A DNA stretch of 64,000 bases from Craspedostauros australis (lineage: Eukaryota > Bacillariophyta > Bacillariophyceae > Mastogloiales > Achnanthaceae), in the NCBI GenBank assembly GCA_026770025.1, contig JAMXDE010000077.1, positions 1-64,000 on the forward strand, read 5' to 3'. The notes under the pieces are model-generated. The model was not told where the DNA came from. It searched no databases and worked only from the letters and a program-made list of their open reading frames with translations. Both the position numbers and the translations under genes were made by a program. Positions 22,017-32,944 of this stretch are shown here, in pieces. Numbering within the stretch: the first letter of the stretch is position 1; the number at the start of each line of letters is the position of its first letter.

Positions 22017-24660
22017 TGGGGATATACGATGAATCACGCGCAAGGAAGTGGGAGGTGGAGGGTCACTGAAGCGCCTCCCAGCGCATGCCAAAACGGCTCC
22101 CCCAAAGGAAGGAACAGTGTCACCCAACATCTCTCCTGGTTACTGTCAAGGATGCTTGCGTTCCGCCTGTGTTGGCCCTGACATCTGCCCATTCCTTCGC
22201 TCTTGATTGGACGTGGTTTGCTTTGGTGCCCCCAAAGAGAGGGAGAGAGAGTGATGGTCGTGGTTCGTTTCCGTCCCTGGTCGTGATCCATCTCTGTGTA
22301 ACCTCTGTGATTGTCCTGTACCCAACCAACGCATCTTGTGCCGTCTCGAAATGTTGGTGGCGTCCTGTCGTCGTTTTGCCCGTCGTTGTGGCCCTTGACT
22401 GTGTTTTGGAAGAAGGGCAGGGAATAGCAATATTCGCCCATCACGGTATGCCAAACACCGATGTTCACTAACCCCGCCAGTACCTATCTCCAGACCGACA
22501 GTCATGTGTAGAACAGTGTAGAATACTATAAGCAAAGAACGCTTGAAGACAAAATAGTTCCGAAGTGAAGGCACTCCTTTGTTGCCTTCAAGGTGCGCCT
22601 CTGCACTGCGTCCACAAGGTTGTTGTTGAGCAGCATCATGGGAGTACTCCCGTGGCTGTGCCGTGTCTACTCAACAGGCCACGAGGATGCGAACCCTTTT
22701 CGAGTTCGTTGGGAGCGGACTGCCCGCGTCCCTTGCGATTGCGCAAGCGGTAACGAAACACAGTCGACGGTTCTTGCTTGATGGGCAGCCACGAGTTCGC
22801 GTCCGTTTTTCCTCACCCGCCTCTCGTTGCCGCCACTCGTTTCCTCTTTTCTCAAAGAGAGGACAAAACAGAGCGAGACAGAGAACTCAATCCACACCAG
22901 GCTGATGTTCTTTGGAATGGTGCCATGTTTCGTCGTGTCCGGAAACTTCATTTCTCTGGAGGCCTCTTTTCTTGTCCAGTGGGTGGACTGCTGCGTCCAG
23001 AGGTCCCACACACCTGTTCCTGGACGAATTGGTCCATAGCACAGCGGATCGCTTTGCGGCATTCGAGGATCGCAGCAGGGATTCTCGTCTCGTTTTCTGT
23101 CCAAGTGTCACGTGTACTCGTGCTCGTGCAAATGACCAGGCTGCGTGGCTCTGATCCATCTTGCTTGTTCCACAGGAGTAATGGTGAGGAACATTCCACC
23201 ACAACCGATGAACGAGATCTTGGACGTTCTTCCAAGTGAAGGTCGTTTGTCGGCACTGACAGGAAAGTGCAGCGCTCTATTGGTATTGCGGTGCTTGTGC
23301 AGACGAAGTATTGAACAGATATTCTCACACGCGTGTTCAAGAAGGACAATATCATGTTCGAGTTCGCTTGAAGTTGCGAAGGAATATTGACGGACTATTG
23401 CGAACACAAGCACACAACACGGACAATATTCATGTGATAGACGTTAAGAGATACGAGAGGTGGACAAAGCGCCATCACACAAAAATACACACAAACACAC
23501 AGAACAGACGCCAGCCAACTCACAATTTCGTCGATCATTCGGCGCTGCTCGACAACAATTGGACCATTCGGAATTGAATCGAAAGTGAGACGGTGCTCCA
23601 ATCAGATGACGATGTAATCATGTGTTGGACGTGAGCAGTGATCGTGCGACAACAGGAGATGACAATGAAGTGAGCAGCGCCACTCGGCAAATCGAGTGCA
23701 AACACACCAACGAAACCAACGGTCGCCATCTCGGCATCACGATTGGTTCGAATTGTTGGCAGTACTCGTGTGTCTTACGGTGTTGGAGATGGAGATGGCA
23801 TGCATGCCACGATGCACTTCTCTGAGGTGAATGCTATGTATTGGTACTCCCACATGCATGCTCCAACCTCTGGACTTGAGGAGATCAAACTGATCATCAT
23901 CACGATTCAATCACATCGATCAATCTACGGGACACCCGTACGTCCGAGTATGGCACAAGTGCGACGAGGCACAAGTACTCCAACAACTTCTGAAGCCGGC
24001 AGCTGACATGGATCATTCGACGAATTGACGCATGGTTGTGACGATTGAAAACCAAGCGGAAGGAGTTGAGCGACCACGCACCACACATCATGCCATGCCA
24101 TGCCATGTGACTGAATGCTGAAGAGAACAGACAATTGGCACGTTCCCTCCCAGTTAGAACGATTCCATGAGGACAATTCGGATGATGTCTTCCAACCCAC
24201 CAGACATCTCATTGGCTCTCCGTGAACGGAGAATGCCCAATGTAATGCATGAGAGTGCCATGATCATGCGGATACCGAATCGGAACGAGCTGCACCACTC
24301 TGCCCGTCTTTCCATTCCCACAAGGACTGCCAATGCAAAGCCACCAGACTTCCAAAGCCACCAAGCTACGGTACATAGCTCTCATATAGAGGAGATTGGA
24401 AGGATGAATCCCACCTGAGCACATGCAGACAAGGCATCATCGACACAAGCTCACATCCGTGTTCGCATATGCATCCGCATCGACACCAACATGACGACGA
24501 CTTGCAGCTTCAAAAGCGATGCTACGTCAAGACACAGAGATGGAGGGGAAGGAGAGAGCATTCCGTGCATTCTCAACTTCGAACCTGGTCATAAAACAAA
24601 ACACTCAGACTCGCACTCCACATCATCACAACCCATTCACTGCAAGCTCAACAAGTGATC
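22017..24660. other. no recognised gene
   Basis: Several overlapping open frames of 60-150 codons occur on both strands, but none shows a known motif or clear coding character over its length. The minus-strand stretch around 23100-22990 (ICTSTSTRDTWTENETRIP then CRKAIRCAMDQFVQEQV) looks most like an exon remnant, but I cannot place it. Confidence 0.4.
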
Positions 24661-25647
24661 ATGTCAAAGACGAACACCAGCCCAAATCAAACCAACATCA
24701 TCAACTCGAATCACGACACAACAGCCAGCTGTTCTGCTATACAGCCAAAGATAATAACGATGATATCAACAACTATGAATCACACCGCATGCCCATCCGA
24801 ACACAGCGATTGGGGCAGCGCCTTCCTCCCACCCCGCCATGCTTTTGCAAAAAGTGGCGCGAGCAAGCAGAAGCAACGGATCATCTTGTCACGCCCCTAC
24901 TCATCACCTCAGCCAAGTGCGAAATCGAATAGTCAGCAAGTTGGACGACAGAATGCTGTATCGCCAACAAAGCTGTCGAAGATGGAGCAGTCATCGGATC
25001 AATCTACTTTGATTCCTGTGAAGATCGAAGCATCAGAGCACCCAGCAGCGGCATCCATCACATCTTCCACGACGTCTCAAGACTCGCAAGTTCATGGATC
25101 GGAAACCGTCACAGAAACCTCCGTTGGCGTCTTGCGAGACATTGACATCGTGTGTGGCAGAGGTACGAACACCCAGTATCACCCCGGTAACGAAGCCTTC
25201 CGATCGTTGATCAAGCAGCACCAGGTGCAGTACATCCATGCAAGAAGAGCTGAGAAGGCGATGATCGCCACAAAGATAGTGGGCATGATCAAGTCTGATG
25301 GTTCCAGGTTCGTGAAGAAGGACAAGGCCCGCAACATCTGGTACGATATCGGTGAGCGCAAGTCGTACGAGAAGGTGTGCCAATCCCTCCGAGACTTTGC
25401 ACCGGAGATGAGACGAAGGATGATCGCATCAAAGCTGGCTGTGCAGCGAGGACGCTCGCAGAACGTGCAACGTCGCTCAATGCCATCAACCGGCAACCGT
25501 CGCACGCAAGCATTCGATCGCTGCGACCGAGATACGTCGAGCCACAAGCGTGATGCAACATTAGTAGCAACGGAACGAAAATCAAGTGCTGTCTCGGCAT
25601 CATCACAGCCACTCCGACCGCTTACACCATTCGCTGCTCCATTCTAA
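24661..25647 (+). CDS. DUF6824-domain protein
   Basis: A 328-aa protein whose first true ATG is at 24661. Residues 1-150 are Ser/Thr/Gln-rich and probably disordered. A DUF6824 domain follows at about 158-245: DIVCGRGTNTQYHPGN, then FRSLIKQHQVQYIHARRAEK, then MIKSDGSRFVKKD and WYDIGERKSYEKVCQSLRD. The tail is basic. This family is strongly expanded in diatoms and of unknown function; a nuclear or regulatory role is often supposed but is not shown here. No intron is evident. A second, larger gene with the same domain lies at 32945-35263 on the other strand. Confidence 0.85.
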   Translation: MSKTNTSPNQTNIINSNHDTTASCSAIQPKIITMISTTMNHTACPSEHSDWGSAFLPPRHAFAKSGASKQKQRIILSRPYSSPQPSAKSNSQQVGRQNAVSPTKLSKMEQSSDQSTLIPVKIEASEHPAAASITSSTTSQDSQVHGSETVTETSVGVLRDIDIVCGRGTNTQYHPGNEAFRSLIKQHQVQYIHARRAEKAMIATKIVGMIKSDGSRFVKKDKARNIWYDIGERKSYEKVCQSLRDFAPEMRRRMIASKLAVQRGRSQNVQRRSMPSTGNRRTQAFDRCDRDTSSHKRDATLVATERKSSAVSASSQPLRPLTPFAAPF

Positions 25648-26460
25648 CCAACGCACCATGTTCGGAGGCATGCGATGAATGGATCACGCGATGCTTTGAG
25701 CGTCAAGAGCAGAACGATTCAGTTTGGGGATCGCCGGTGGAACCGCGAAGTTCTGGCCAGCAGCCGCAGAGGAACGCATTCGGCATCAACTGAAATGGAA
25801 TCAGCGCACCGACGTAGCCAAGGTAGCAATCTCCCCCGGGACAAGGAGAATCAGGCACCCGTCGTCGTTGGCGTGTGAGGCGCAGGCTGCGAAACTCCCG
25901 CGGCAATGATCACGATAACACAAACAGAGTATAACACGATTATATATTATATAATGTATTGCATTGGAGCATATTCTACCCAATTTACACATACAAATCG
26001 CCATAGGTGATGCTCTCTACTCGACACTTGGATGGTATTCACTCTCCCCAGTCATCTCATTGGTGGTCTTCTCACAGTTCGTAGCCGTTCTTACAGACGG
26101 ACAGACGCTCTCAATTCTGTGAAGGGAAGATCCTTCGAAACGCTTCCAATCCATCAGCCCTTCGCATCGCGAAAAACAACATGAAGTGGAAGATCGCGGA
26201 ACCAACATCAATCGACTGGAAGAGGGCAGTGGAGTGGAAGAGTGCGTGTGTGGTTGGTTGGTTGGAGAGTGGGAGAAGGGGGACATCAGCAAAAAGACCG
26301 GCTGGCATTGTGCACAAATCGTTACCATTTCAGAGGACCGTCATAATATTCTATTATTACATTATATATTGCTCTACAAGTATACCAATAGGCAGCTAGA
26401 GACAGCTAGAGACGGTCAGAGACAGCTAGAAGCAAAGAGAGCCACATCATCGTCAGTAGC
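25648..26460. other. intergenic, no gene seen
   Basis: This includes AT-rich stretches near 25930-25960 and 26340-26375 and a short AGACAGCTAGAGACGG-like repetition just before 26460. Nothing else is recognised. Confidence 0.5.
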
Positions 26461-27832
26461 ATGATCAGCAGCATGATCAGCAGCCTCACCTGCGAAAACG
26501 GAAACAAGCAAAAGCGCGCCATGTCGCTGCTGCTGATGTTCTGCCTGAGCTCCGTGGCTCTCGCTCATGGCTTCGGTTCCACCGATATCACCATCAGCGC
26601 CCGACAACGGATGGCATCAGCCTTCCCCGATCTCCGTCAGCAGCATCCCTCCGTGTCCTTCGTCCGCCCCTCGGGGATCTCTCAAGCACCAGCAACCCCC
26701 AAGGCTTCTCTGATGGCTGCGGCCGTGCCATCTGGCGGAGCGGGCAGCACCGTCGTTTCCATGGCAGGATCACCGCTCCTCACGGAAGCCTCTGAGTCTG
26801 CAGAGGGGCCATCCGGCTTTACGAAATTCATCGGCGCAATCGGGAGTCTCTGGGGAACGACGGGGGTTGTGTACATTCTGGCCAAGGCCATCAAGCGCGT
26901 ACTACCCATCGCGCTCGAACCTTTCACGTCTTCCGCGATGGTCTTGACGCCCTTTCAATGGAGGTGAGATTGCGCGGATGTCAGTGCGGACACGCCACGT
27001 CAATGGAATGCTACTCGTACGCAACGCCGTGTCTTGCCACCAATATTGGCACCGTGCTGTATCACACTATTATACATCTGACGATTGATGTGATGGATGC
27101 AGTCGGTGCATGCTCTGCGGTGGCCAAGAGATCTTCGCAGATTGCTCTTCCGTCGTGCCTTGTTTGCCTTGTGTGCTTTGTCTTCTTCGCAGCTTCATAT
27201 CGAAATGTGCAGAGTACTATATTCATGAATAGAGAACTGCAGCATTGCGGAGCACTCCACCAATGCGCCCCGACTGCATGGTACTCTTATGATGCTCTAA
27301 CCCTCTCTGCTCTTTTCATGCCCTCGAATCTTTGCTCCATTTCTCCACTGCGCTGAGCCATTCTGCGACGTCTCCCCGATTGCAACTGGCGTCGTATGTG
27401 CGGTCCAACCAATGCATTTGCGACCGCAGTGCCTACGCATTGACAGCGGCGTTCTTCGCCTACTACGAAGGATACAAGGGATTCCAAACCAAATTCAGCC
27501 CGCTGGTGGTGAAGCGTTCCCTGTCGCTGGTGGCACGTCCCGACACCAACATCGTGATGAAGCTGCTGCAGTTCGTGCTGGCGCCGCTGTACAGCATGGG
27601 GCTGTTCCAGGCCACCAAGAAGCGCGCCATCGTGAGCTGGTGCGTCAGCATCGGCGTCGCTGGCATCGTGGCGATGGTGAAGCGGCTGTCCCAGCCATGG
27701 CGGGCCATCGTGGATGGCGGCGTCGTCATCGGTCTGTCCTGGGGTGCCCTCTCCATCATGATCATCTACCTCCATGCGTGGTTCACCGGCACGGCACCGC
27801 CCAACACCGATGCCTGCTTGCCTCAGCCATGA
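26461..27832 (+). CDS. two-exon multi-pass membrane protein, diatom hypothetical
   Basis: I propose exon 1 at 26461-26963 and exon 2 at 27430-27832, joined over a GTGAGA...CGCAG intron of 466 bp. This gives 301 aa. The frame is kept (TGG AG|T GCC), removing the TGA that otherwise ends exon 1. The N-terminus has a signal-like stretch MSLLLMFCLSSVALAHG; ATG at 26521 would start right there, while 26461 is the first in frame. After an Ala/Ser/Pro-rich linker the rest has hydrophobic segments (FIGAIGSLWGTTGVVYILA; LTAAFFAYYEG; LLQFVLAPLYSMGLF; VSWCVSIGVAGIVAMV; GVVIGLSWGALSIMIIYLH). It could be a plastid-envelope or endomembrane protein, but a clear ASAFAP-type plastid motif is not seen. No function is assigned. 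Confidence 0.65.
26964..27429 (+). other. proposed spliceosomal intron
   Basis: The donor is AG|GTGAGA and the acceptor GACCGCAG|T. It is 466 bp, long for a diatom intron. The joined frame is open and links the hydrophobic N-terminal exon to the membrane exon. Other AG acceptors nearby are possible. Confidence 0.5.
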
Positions 27833-28236
27833 TTTCATTCCATTTGGGGCCCAATGCAACGCAATTCGATTTCATTGAACTCAATTCCATTCGATTCGAT
27901 TCGTCGGGTTGTGATCGTCATCACATAATCCTATAACAGTCAGCTCGTACTATTATATAGAATATGAACGTGGAGCAAAGTGCTGGGATGTTGAAGTGCA
28001 TAGCTCGTACCTACTCGCTCCGCTCCATTCATGTCTGCTTGTTGACTTGGCCGGGTCGTCCGAGTGGATGTATTCTCGCTGTCCTCGTATGGTACATACG
28101 ACTAGAGTTGTACTACTGTTAAAAGTATTGTCGAGTGGCATCCTGGTGCACTAGTCATAGTATACATTCTAATCCTCTACTCTGTGTGTCTGTGTCTGTG
28201 TCTGTGTGTCTGCGTGTGTTGGTAATGCGTTGGCCT
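27833..28236. other. intergenic, no gene seen
   Basis: The space between two convergent genes, with an ATTCGATTCGATTC-like run near 27890 and GTGTCTGT repetition near 28186-28216. Confidence 0.5.
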
Positions 28237-29991
28237 CTACAAGACCTCTTTCTCTGGATGAACAGGCTCGCCAAAGTCGTGATGATCGGGCACCGAGATC
28301 GCAAAGACCGGGCTGCTGTGCCTCTGTTGCTGTGTGGATCTGCGTTTAGTAGCACGTGAAGCGTAGCCATCAGCACCCTTCTTGCTGCCTTGCACGCCAT
28401 CGTTGATGTTGTCGTCATGACCATATTTCTCGTCGTAGTCGCAATCATAGGGATAGTCTTCGTAGTCATCGCCATTGCTGTGGCTGTATTCATGGCTGTA
28501 ATCGTCATCACAGTCATCGTCCAGGTCATAGTCATTCTCATCTCCACCATGGTCAACACCGTGATGATCGTTAATATCATCATCATGATTGTCATCATCA
28601 TCGTCAATATGATTGTCACCCGTCTCCGATGCATCCATGGTGGTGTCCGCCTTGGAGTACTTGACATTCGGCTTTGGCTGCGGATAGTGACAAATGACGA
28701 GAAGAGCGGAGACGAACCAAAGGACGCAGGAGGCGATATCCGCCTTGGCTCCGTAGCTCATCTGGCATGAATCCACGTAAGCATCTTCCGTGTCCGTGCA
28801 GACCTCGTTGAAGAACCAAATGAAGGCGACCCCCTGACAGATGGCGGCGAGCATGAGCTCGTACCCCACGAGCATCTTCCAGGTCCCCCTCGAGAAGACG
28901 AAGCAGGTGGAACAGCAGACGAAGAGGGAACCGCCGCCGCCGAGCACGAGCGCCACGAATTTGCAGATCCTGGAGACCTCCCACATGGTGTCCATGCGGG
29001 TCTGCAGGAACTGATCGGGGTACTCGAGGCAGGCACCGTCGATGTTGATCTGGTAGTCCTCGTCGTGGCCGTTGTCCTGGACGTAGCGCGTGGGTTCTCG
29101 GTAGGCCTCCATCCCCAGCTCCAGGTAGGGCGGGATGTGCTTCGGCGAGGAGACGCGGAGGTCGTTGATGATGCCTGTTCCCGTGACGGTCGCGTAATCG
29201 CAGCCATCCTGTATGATGGATGCCAGCCAGGCCATCGTGGAGAGGGTGGCGATGAGCAGCGTGTATCCGCCGTGCGGGAGCAGCCTGCACCAGCAACGTG
29301 AGGTGGACGCTGACGCTGAGGCAGCCGTGGACGAGGATATCTTCGCCCTTCGCTTCCTGAGCCTCTGCTTGTTTCGTTGGGAGCGGCGTCGCCGTTGTTG
29401 TTGTTGTTGCTGTTGTTGCAGCTGTTGCAGCTGATGATGATGCTGCTGCTGATGATGATTATGATAGTCGTCCGCACTTTCGTCGATCATGAGTCCATCG
29501 CGCAGGACCGTGGCAGTTGCGGTGGCCATGGCAATATCAGGAACACTGTTGTGAGCAGCTGTAGTTGTCGTTGGAGTTGTCGTTGTATTGGTACTCGTAC
29601 TAGTGTGGCTGGATAGACGAGTAGTCGCACCGAGCTCAGGGTCGATGTCCGGCCTAGGGCCTTGGTTGCTGTTGCTGTTGCTGTTGCTGTTTGCAATGTC
29701 TCCACTTGCATGATCTACATTCCTCATGCCTTGTTCTCCCGATGCATGATCAGGGCTTGCAGCTGAGGCTGATGGTCGAGAAGCAGACCCACCCCCGCTG
29801 CTGGCAACACCAGTGGGAGTGCTGTGATTATAAGTGTGAGTCTGGCCATCCGGAGTCTGCGGTTCGAACTGCGATGCGGACAGAGGCCGGTTCCCTCCAT
29901 TGTCTCTGTCTCTGTTTGTGCCGCCATGATGGTCGCCATTATGGTCATCACCGCTGACATCCCTGCTCCGCGTCATGTTGGCGTTCGGCAT
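28237..29991 (-). CDS. tetraspan-like membrane protein with Asp/His-rich tail
   Basis: A 584-aa protein from the ATG at 29991 (MPNANMTRSRD); an upstream TTG is ignored. Residues 1-230 are disordered (Asn/Ser/Thr, His, a Gln run and a basic SQRNKQRLRKRRAK). There are four likely membrane segments: YTLLIATLSTMAWLASII (about 240), FVALVLGGGGSLFVCC (about 345), MLAAICQGVAFIWFF (about 380) and IASCVLWFVSALLVICHY (about 417). Between segments 1 and 2 is an outer-loop-like part with Cys residues, and before segment 4 the motif CQMSYGAKADI. The tail from about 440 is rich in Asp, His, Asn and Tyr and may bind metal. The four-segment core with a GAKADI/SKAxI motif resembles a common diatom hypothetical family. 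Function unknown. Confidence 0.75.
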   Translation of the reverse strand: MPNANMTRSRDVSGDDHNGDHHGGTNRDRDNGGNRPLSASQFEPQTPDGQTHTYNHSTPTGVASSGGGSASRPSASAASPDHASGEQGMRNVDHASGDIANSNSNSNSNQGPRPDIDPELGATTRLSSHTSTSTNTTTTPTTTTAAHNSVPDIAMATATATVLRDGLMIDESADDYHNHHQQQHHHQLQQLQQQQQQQQRRRRSQRNKQRLRKRRAKISSSTAASASASTSRCWCRLLPHGGYTLLIATLSTMAWLASIIQDGCDYATVTGTGIINDLRVSSPKHIPPYLELGMEAYREPTRYVQDNGHDEDYQINIDGACLEYPDQFLQTRMDTMWEVSRICKFVALVLGGGGSLFVCCSTCFVFSRGTWKMLVGYELMLAAICQGVAFIWFFNEVCTDTEDAYVDSCQMSYGAKADIASCVLWFVSALLVICHYPQPKPNVKYSKADTTMDASETGDNHIDDDDDNHDDDINDHHGVDHGGDENDYDLDDDCDDDYSHEYSHSNGDDYEDYPYDCDYDEKYGHDDNINDGVQGSKKGADGYASRATKRRSTQQQRHSSPVFAISVPDHHDFGEPVHPEKEVL

Positions 29992-30791
29992 AGTCCTCTT
30001 TCTCAATGCAGCTATCGATCTTCGCGATGCTGACCTTCAAATCAAGCGATCAGCTCTGCAAATGCACAAATTCAAGAGATGGAGAGATGGAGAGATGCAG
30101 TAAGAATGCTCTTGCTCTTGCTCTTGCTTTTCCTTGTGGGTCGTTGTCGCACGAATGGCTCGTGTTTGTCCTGTCTTGCCCGTCCTTTTCCGCCATCGTG
30201 GAAAGCCTTGCATGCCGGAACGGCGTTCTCTCGCACAAATTTGATTGCGTCACCAACGCGCAGCGTGGAAACGGACACGATGACTGCAAGGTGCGCGCAA
30301 CTGCCACACGCGAAGCAGAACTTGGTTTCTTGTTGTTGCAGTCCCGTTACGAACGAACTCCCACCATTGGCTGTCGCATTTCATTGGAGTTCGACTATCA
30401 CGATCGTGTCAAGAAGATACCGGTATAATAACGTCCATCACGCTCTGCTTCTCTTGAAGTTTCGATCACTCATGCGGGAATGGAGGATTCCTTTCTCGTG
30501 GTCACGCGACGATCTCGTTCGCCATCACATCAAATCACATCATGTCACATCGTCTCGATCGGGATCGCGGGACGAGATCGCTGTCACCCATCAACAGAAG
30601 CAACAAGAGTCAGAACAACCACAAGAAGAGTCGGCTGCCCAAGCGGACATCCAGAGGTGGACAGCACTTGACGACGTTGTTGCCGGATCGCTCGCTTCCT
30701 TCGAAACCTGCCATTGCCACACTCTGCTCGGTCACAGACGTCGAGCACGTCGCATCCGTTCGGTGGTCGGGATATCACCTCGGAAATCAAC
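29992..30791. other. intergenic, no gene seen
   Basis: A divergent intergenic stretch. It holds a (CTCTTG)n run near 30108-30130 and overlapping open frames with no recognisable motif. No BTB domain for the following truncated gene is found here in any frame. Confidence 0.5.
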
Positions 30792-31199
30792 ATGAACTGC
30801 GAGGACAAACGAACGGCCCAACTTCGTGACATCCATCAGATTGATTGCTCCGCGCCACCGCCGACCATAAGGTCTCTGCAACCGTCACAGCCGGATCCCG
30901 CAGACGATCTTTGGCTCGCTGCTATGGAGAGGGATTGCACGTGTCTGGCGGCCTACTGTCGCCAGGAGATTGCCAGCGACCGTGCGGTTCGGAGCCCCAA
31001 TGGATTCAAGGTCAAGGTTGAGGTGGGTTCCAAATATCTTCCCTTCATCATCGATCACCACAACCCCAACACATACCGCACAAACAAAGATCTCTACCAC
31101 AAGTGCTTTGCCGACATCAATCTGGACATCGTGGCCGTCCGCAAGATGGGCGAATATGAGTACACTTTCGATTTGGAACGGTCGAAGCAAAGGTTGTGA
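30792..31199 (+). CDS. BTB-less paralogue of the neighbouring KCTD-type gene
   Basis: A 135-aa protein from the first in-frame ATG at 30792. Residues about 40-135 match the C-terminal half of the next gene: ERDCTCLAAYCRQEIAS against KECMCLASWCRAMVLA, then FKVKVEVG...LPFIID against FIVKIPFS...LPFSID, then CFADINLDIVAVRKMGEYEYTFDLE against CFAEVGLVYKGYQTKHSFMKLRFE. The BTB half is missing and is not found upstream. It is therefore a tandem duplicate that lost its BTB domain, or a stand-alone version of the C-terminal domain. Expression is unknown. Confidence 0.6.
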   Translation: MNCEDKRTAQLRDIHQIDCSAPPPTIRSLQPSQPDPADDLWLAAMERDCTCLAAYCRQEIASDRAVRSPNGFKVKVEVGSKYLPFIIDHHNPNTYRTNKDLYHKCFADINLDIVAVRKMGEYEYTFDLERSKQRL

Positions 31200-31565
31200 T
31201 CGTGGGCGTGCCAGTACTACTATGGCAGAGTGTGGCATCTCCTCTCAAAAGGACCACGATGCTGGTACTATGTGTATGGCATATACAGCATGTACGTACA
31301 TAAAAAATGATTTGATTTCTGTACGATTTCACATCTAAACCTGGCTTCGGCGAGCTTGGCTTTCTGTCCACGCATCGAGCTTGTGTATTACGTATCAGTA
31401 CTATTCTACGTGCAACGTGTTGCAGCAACCGCCCCGGCTGCTCGCTTCGTTGTTTGGCAGAGACAGCAACTCCTGCGAACACGGGCTCATCATGACATGA
31501 GTGATCGCGGGAGGAGTTGTCTCCGAATGCGAAACCATAGTTCAACATTGCGACGCAGGTGAACC
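31200..31565. other. spacer between tandem paralogues
   Basis: No gene is seen. It probably contains the promoter of the BTB gene. Confidence 0.5.
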
Positions 31566-32441
31566 ATGGATACCTCCCAACTCGCAGATACCGGCGCCGT
31601 CGCTGCCGCCGCTCCAGAAGTCGCCACCGCTCCAGAAGTTGCCGCCGACAATGACACCAGTGCTGCCAGTGCTCCTGGCACCGCTCCTGAAACCGACACT
31701 ACCAGTCCTCCTGGCACTGTCACATTCGACGTCGGTGGAAAAGTATTCCGAATCGCGCACTCGACTTTGGAGAAGTTCGACGACTGCATGCTCACCAAGT
31801 TGGTCAGTGCTCGTTGGCAGAGCAGCGGCGATGCAGGCTGTACCAATGAACGCAACGCAGATAGCCCAACCAATGTCACCAGCAATCCTTCCGATACAAC
31901 ATCGCCAGGCACAAAAGAGCCCGTGTTCGTGGATGGTAACTCTGCTCGTTTTGAGTACGTGCTGGACTACATGCGCCATGGGAAGGTGTTCCTCCCCGCA
32001 TGCATTGCGCGGCAAGCCTTCCTGGCGGACATGGATTACTACAACATCGTCGTGGACGAGGGCAACGTTGCGGCTACTTTGAGTTGTGGCCTCAGCAGAG
32101 CGGAGGGGATTGACTTGAACATCAAGGTGCACGAAAACAAGATCGCGAAGCTGGAGCTAACCAAGGAGTGCATGTGCCTTGCATCATGGTGCCGAGCAAT
32201 GGTGTTGGCCAAAGAATCACCCAAGGATGATAGTGGACGCTTCATCGTGAAAATCCCCTTTTCCCGCAACCAGCCATCAGAATTGCCGTTCTCTATTGAT
32301 GCAATGCATCCATCCAGATACAAAAACGGAGGGCTTCAGGTGATGTGGGATGAGTGCTTCGCAGAGGTTGGTCTCGTCTACAAAGGTTATCAGACAAAAC
32401 ATAGTTTCATGAAATTGCGATTCGAGAAGATCGAGGGCTGA
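31566..32441 (+). CDS. BTB/POZ (KCTD-type) domain protein
   Basis: A 291-aa protein. After an Ala/Thr/Pro-rich leader (1-50) there is a T1-like BTB domain at about 51-160: VTFDVGGKVFRIAHSTLEKF, then MLTKLVSARW, a Ser/Asn/Thr insertion, then PVFVDGNSARFEYVLDYMRHGKV and FLADMDYYNI. KCTD-type BTB proteins form oligomers and often act as Cullin-3 substrate adaptors; that role here is inference from family. The C-terminal 110 residues form a separate domain shared with the upstream truncated paralogue (30792-31199). The ATG at 31566 is preceded by GGTGAACC and is the first in frame. No intron is needed. Confidence 0.8.
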   Translation: MDTSQLADTGAVAAAAPEVATAPEVAADNDTSAASAPGTAPETDTTSPPGTVTFDVGGKVFRIAHSTLEKFDDCMLTKLVSARWQSSGDAGCTNERNADSPTNVTSNPSDTTSPGTKEPVFVDGNSARFEYVLDYMRHGKVFLPACIARQAFLADMDYYNIVVDEGNVAATLSCGLSRAEGIDLNIKVHENKIAKLELTKECMCLASWCRAMVLAKESPKDDSGRFIVKIPFSRNQPSELPFSIDAMHPSRYKNGGLQVMWDECFAEVGLVYKGYQTKHSFMKLRFEKIEG

Positions 32442-32944
32442 TTCAAAGCGTGTTGCTCTGTCTTGGGGCGGCGCGTGACAACTCCACTCTCCATCGGTAT
32501 AGTAGTGTGGAACGGGAGATCCAATTTTGTTGTGAGGCACCCGCAACCTCATGGGCAATGATGGAAATTAGCGACTGATAGTCGTAAGGTGGTTGGTGTG
32601 TTCACTCGCATCATGCGTACACGTATTGTGCAATAAGTTGCGTAGAATAGAACTATGCGAGCATCCACAGAGTACTACTCGTAATACTGTTTCACGAGAG
32701 TTCAGTGCGCTTTGCATCACATTCATGCCAGTGCTACTCGTACGTGTATTGTATGGCGGGTCTCCTATTATGCATGCATTGCCTGCCTATCTGCCTGCTT
32801 CCTTCGGTCTATCCCGGCGTGATCGCGCTGTCCCCTGCGATTCTGCACGCTTTCGTTTGCTTCGCTTCATAGGAATGTGAAGTACTGCAATACTACAATA
32901 TTCGTAAATGCCATACTGGTAGGCCCGTAAAGGACTCAACATAT
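32442..32944. other. intergenic between convergent genes
   Basis: No gene is recognised. Short AT-rich pieces occur near 32880-32910. Confidence 0.5.

Noticed and set aside
22085-23239. Overlapping frames right of the palindrome (22085-22471, 22778-23239 and minus-strand partners)
   Set aside because: No motif, no agreement on strand and no gene-like extent.
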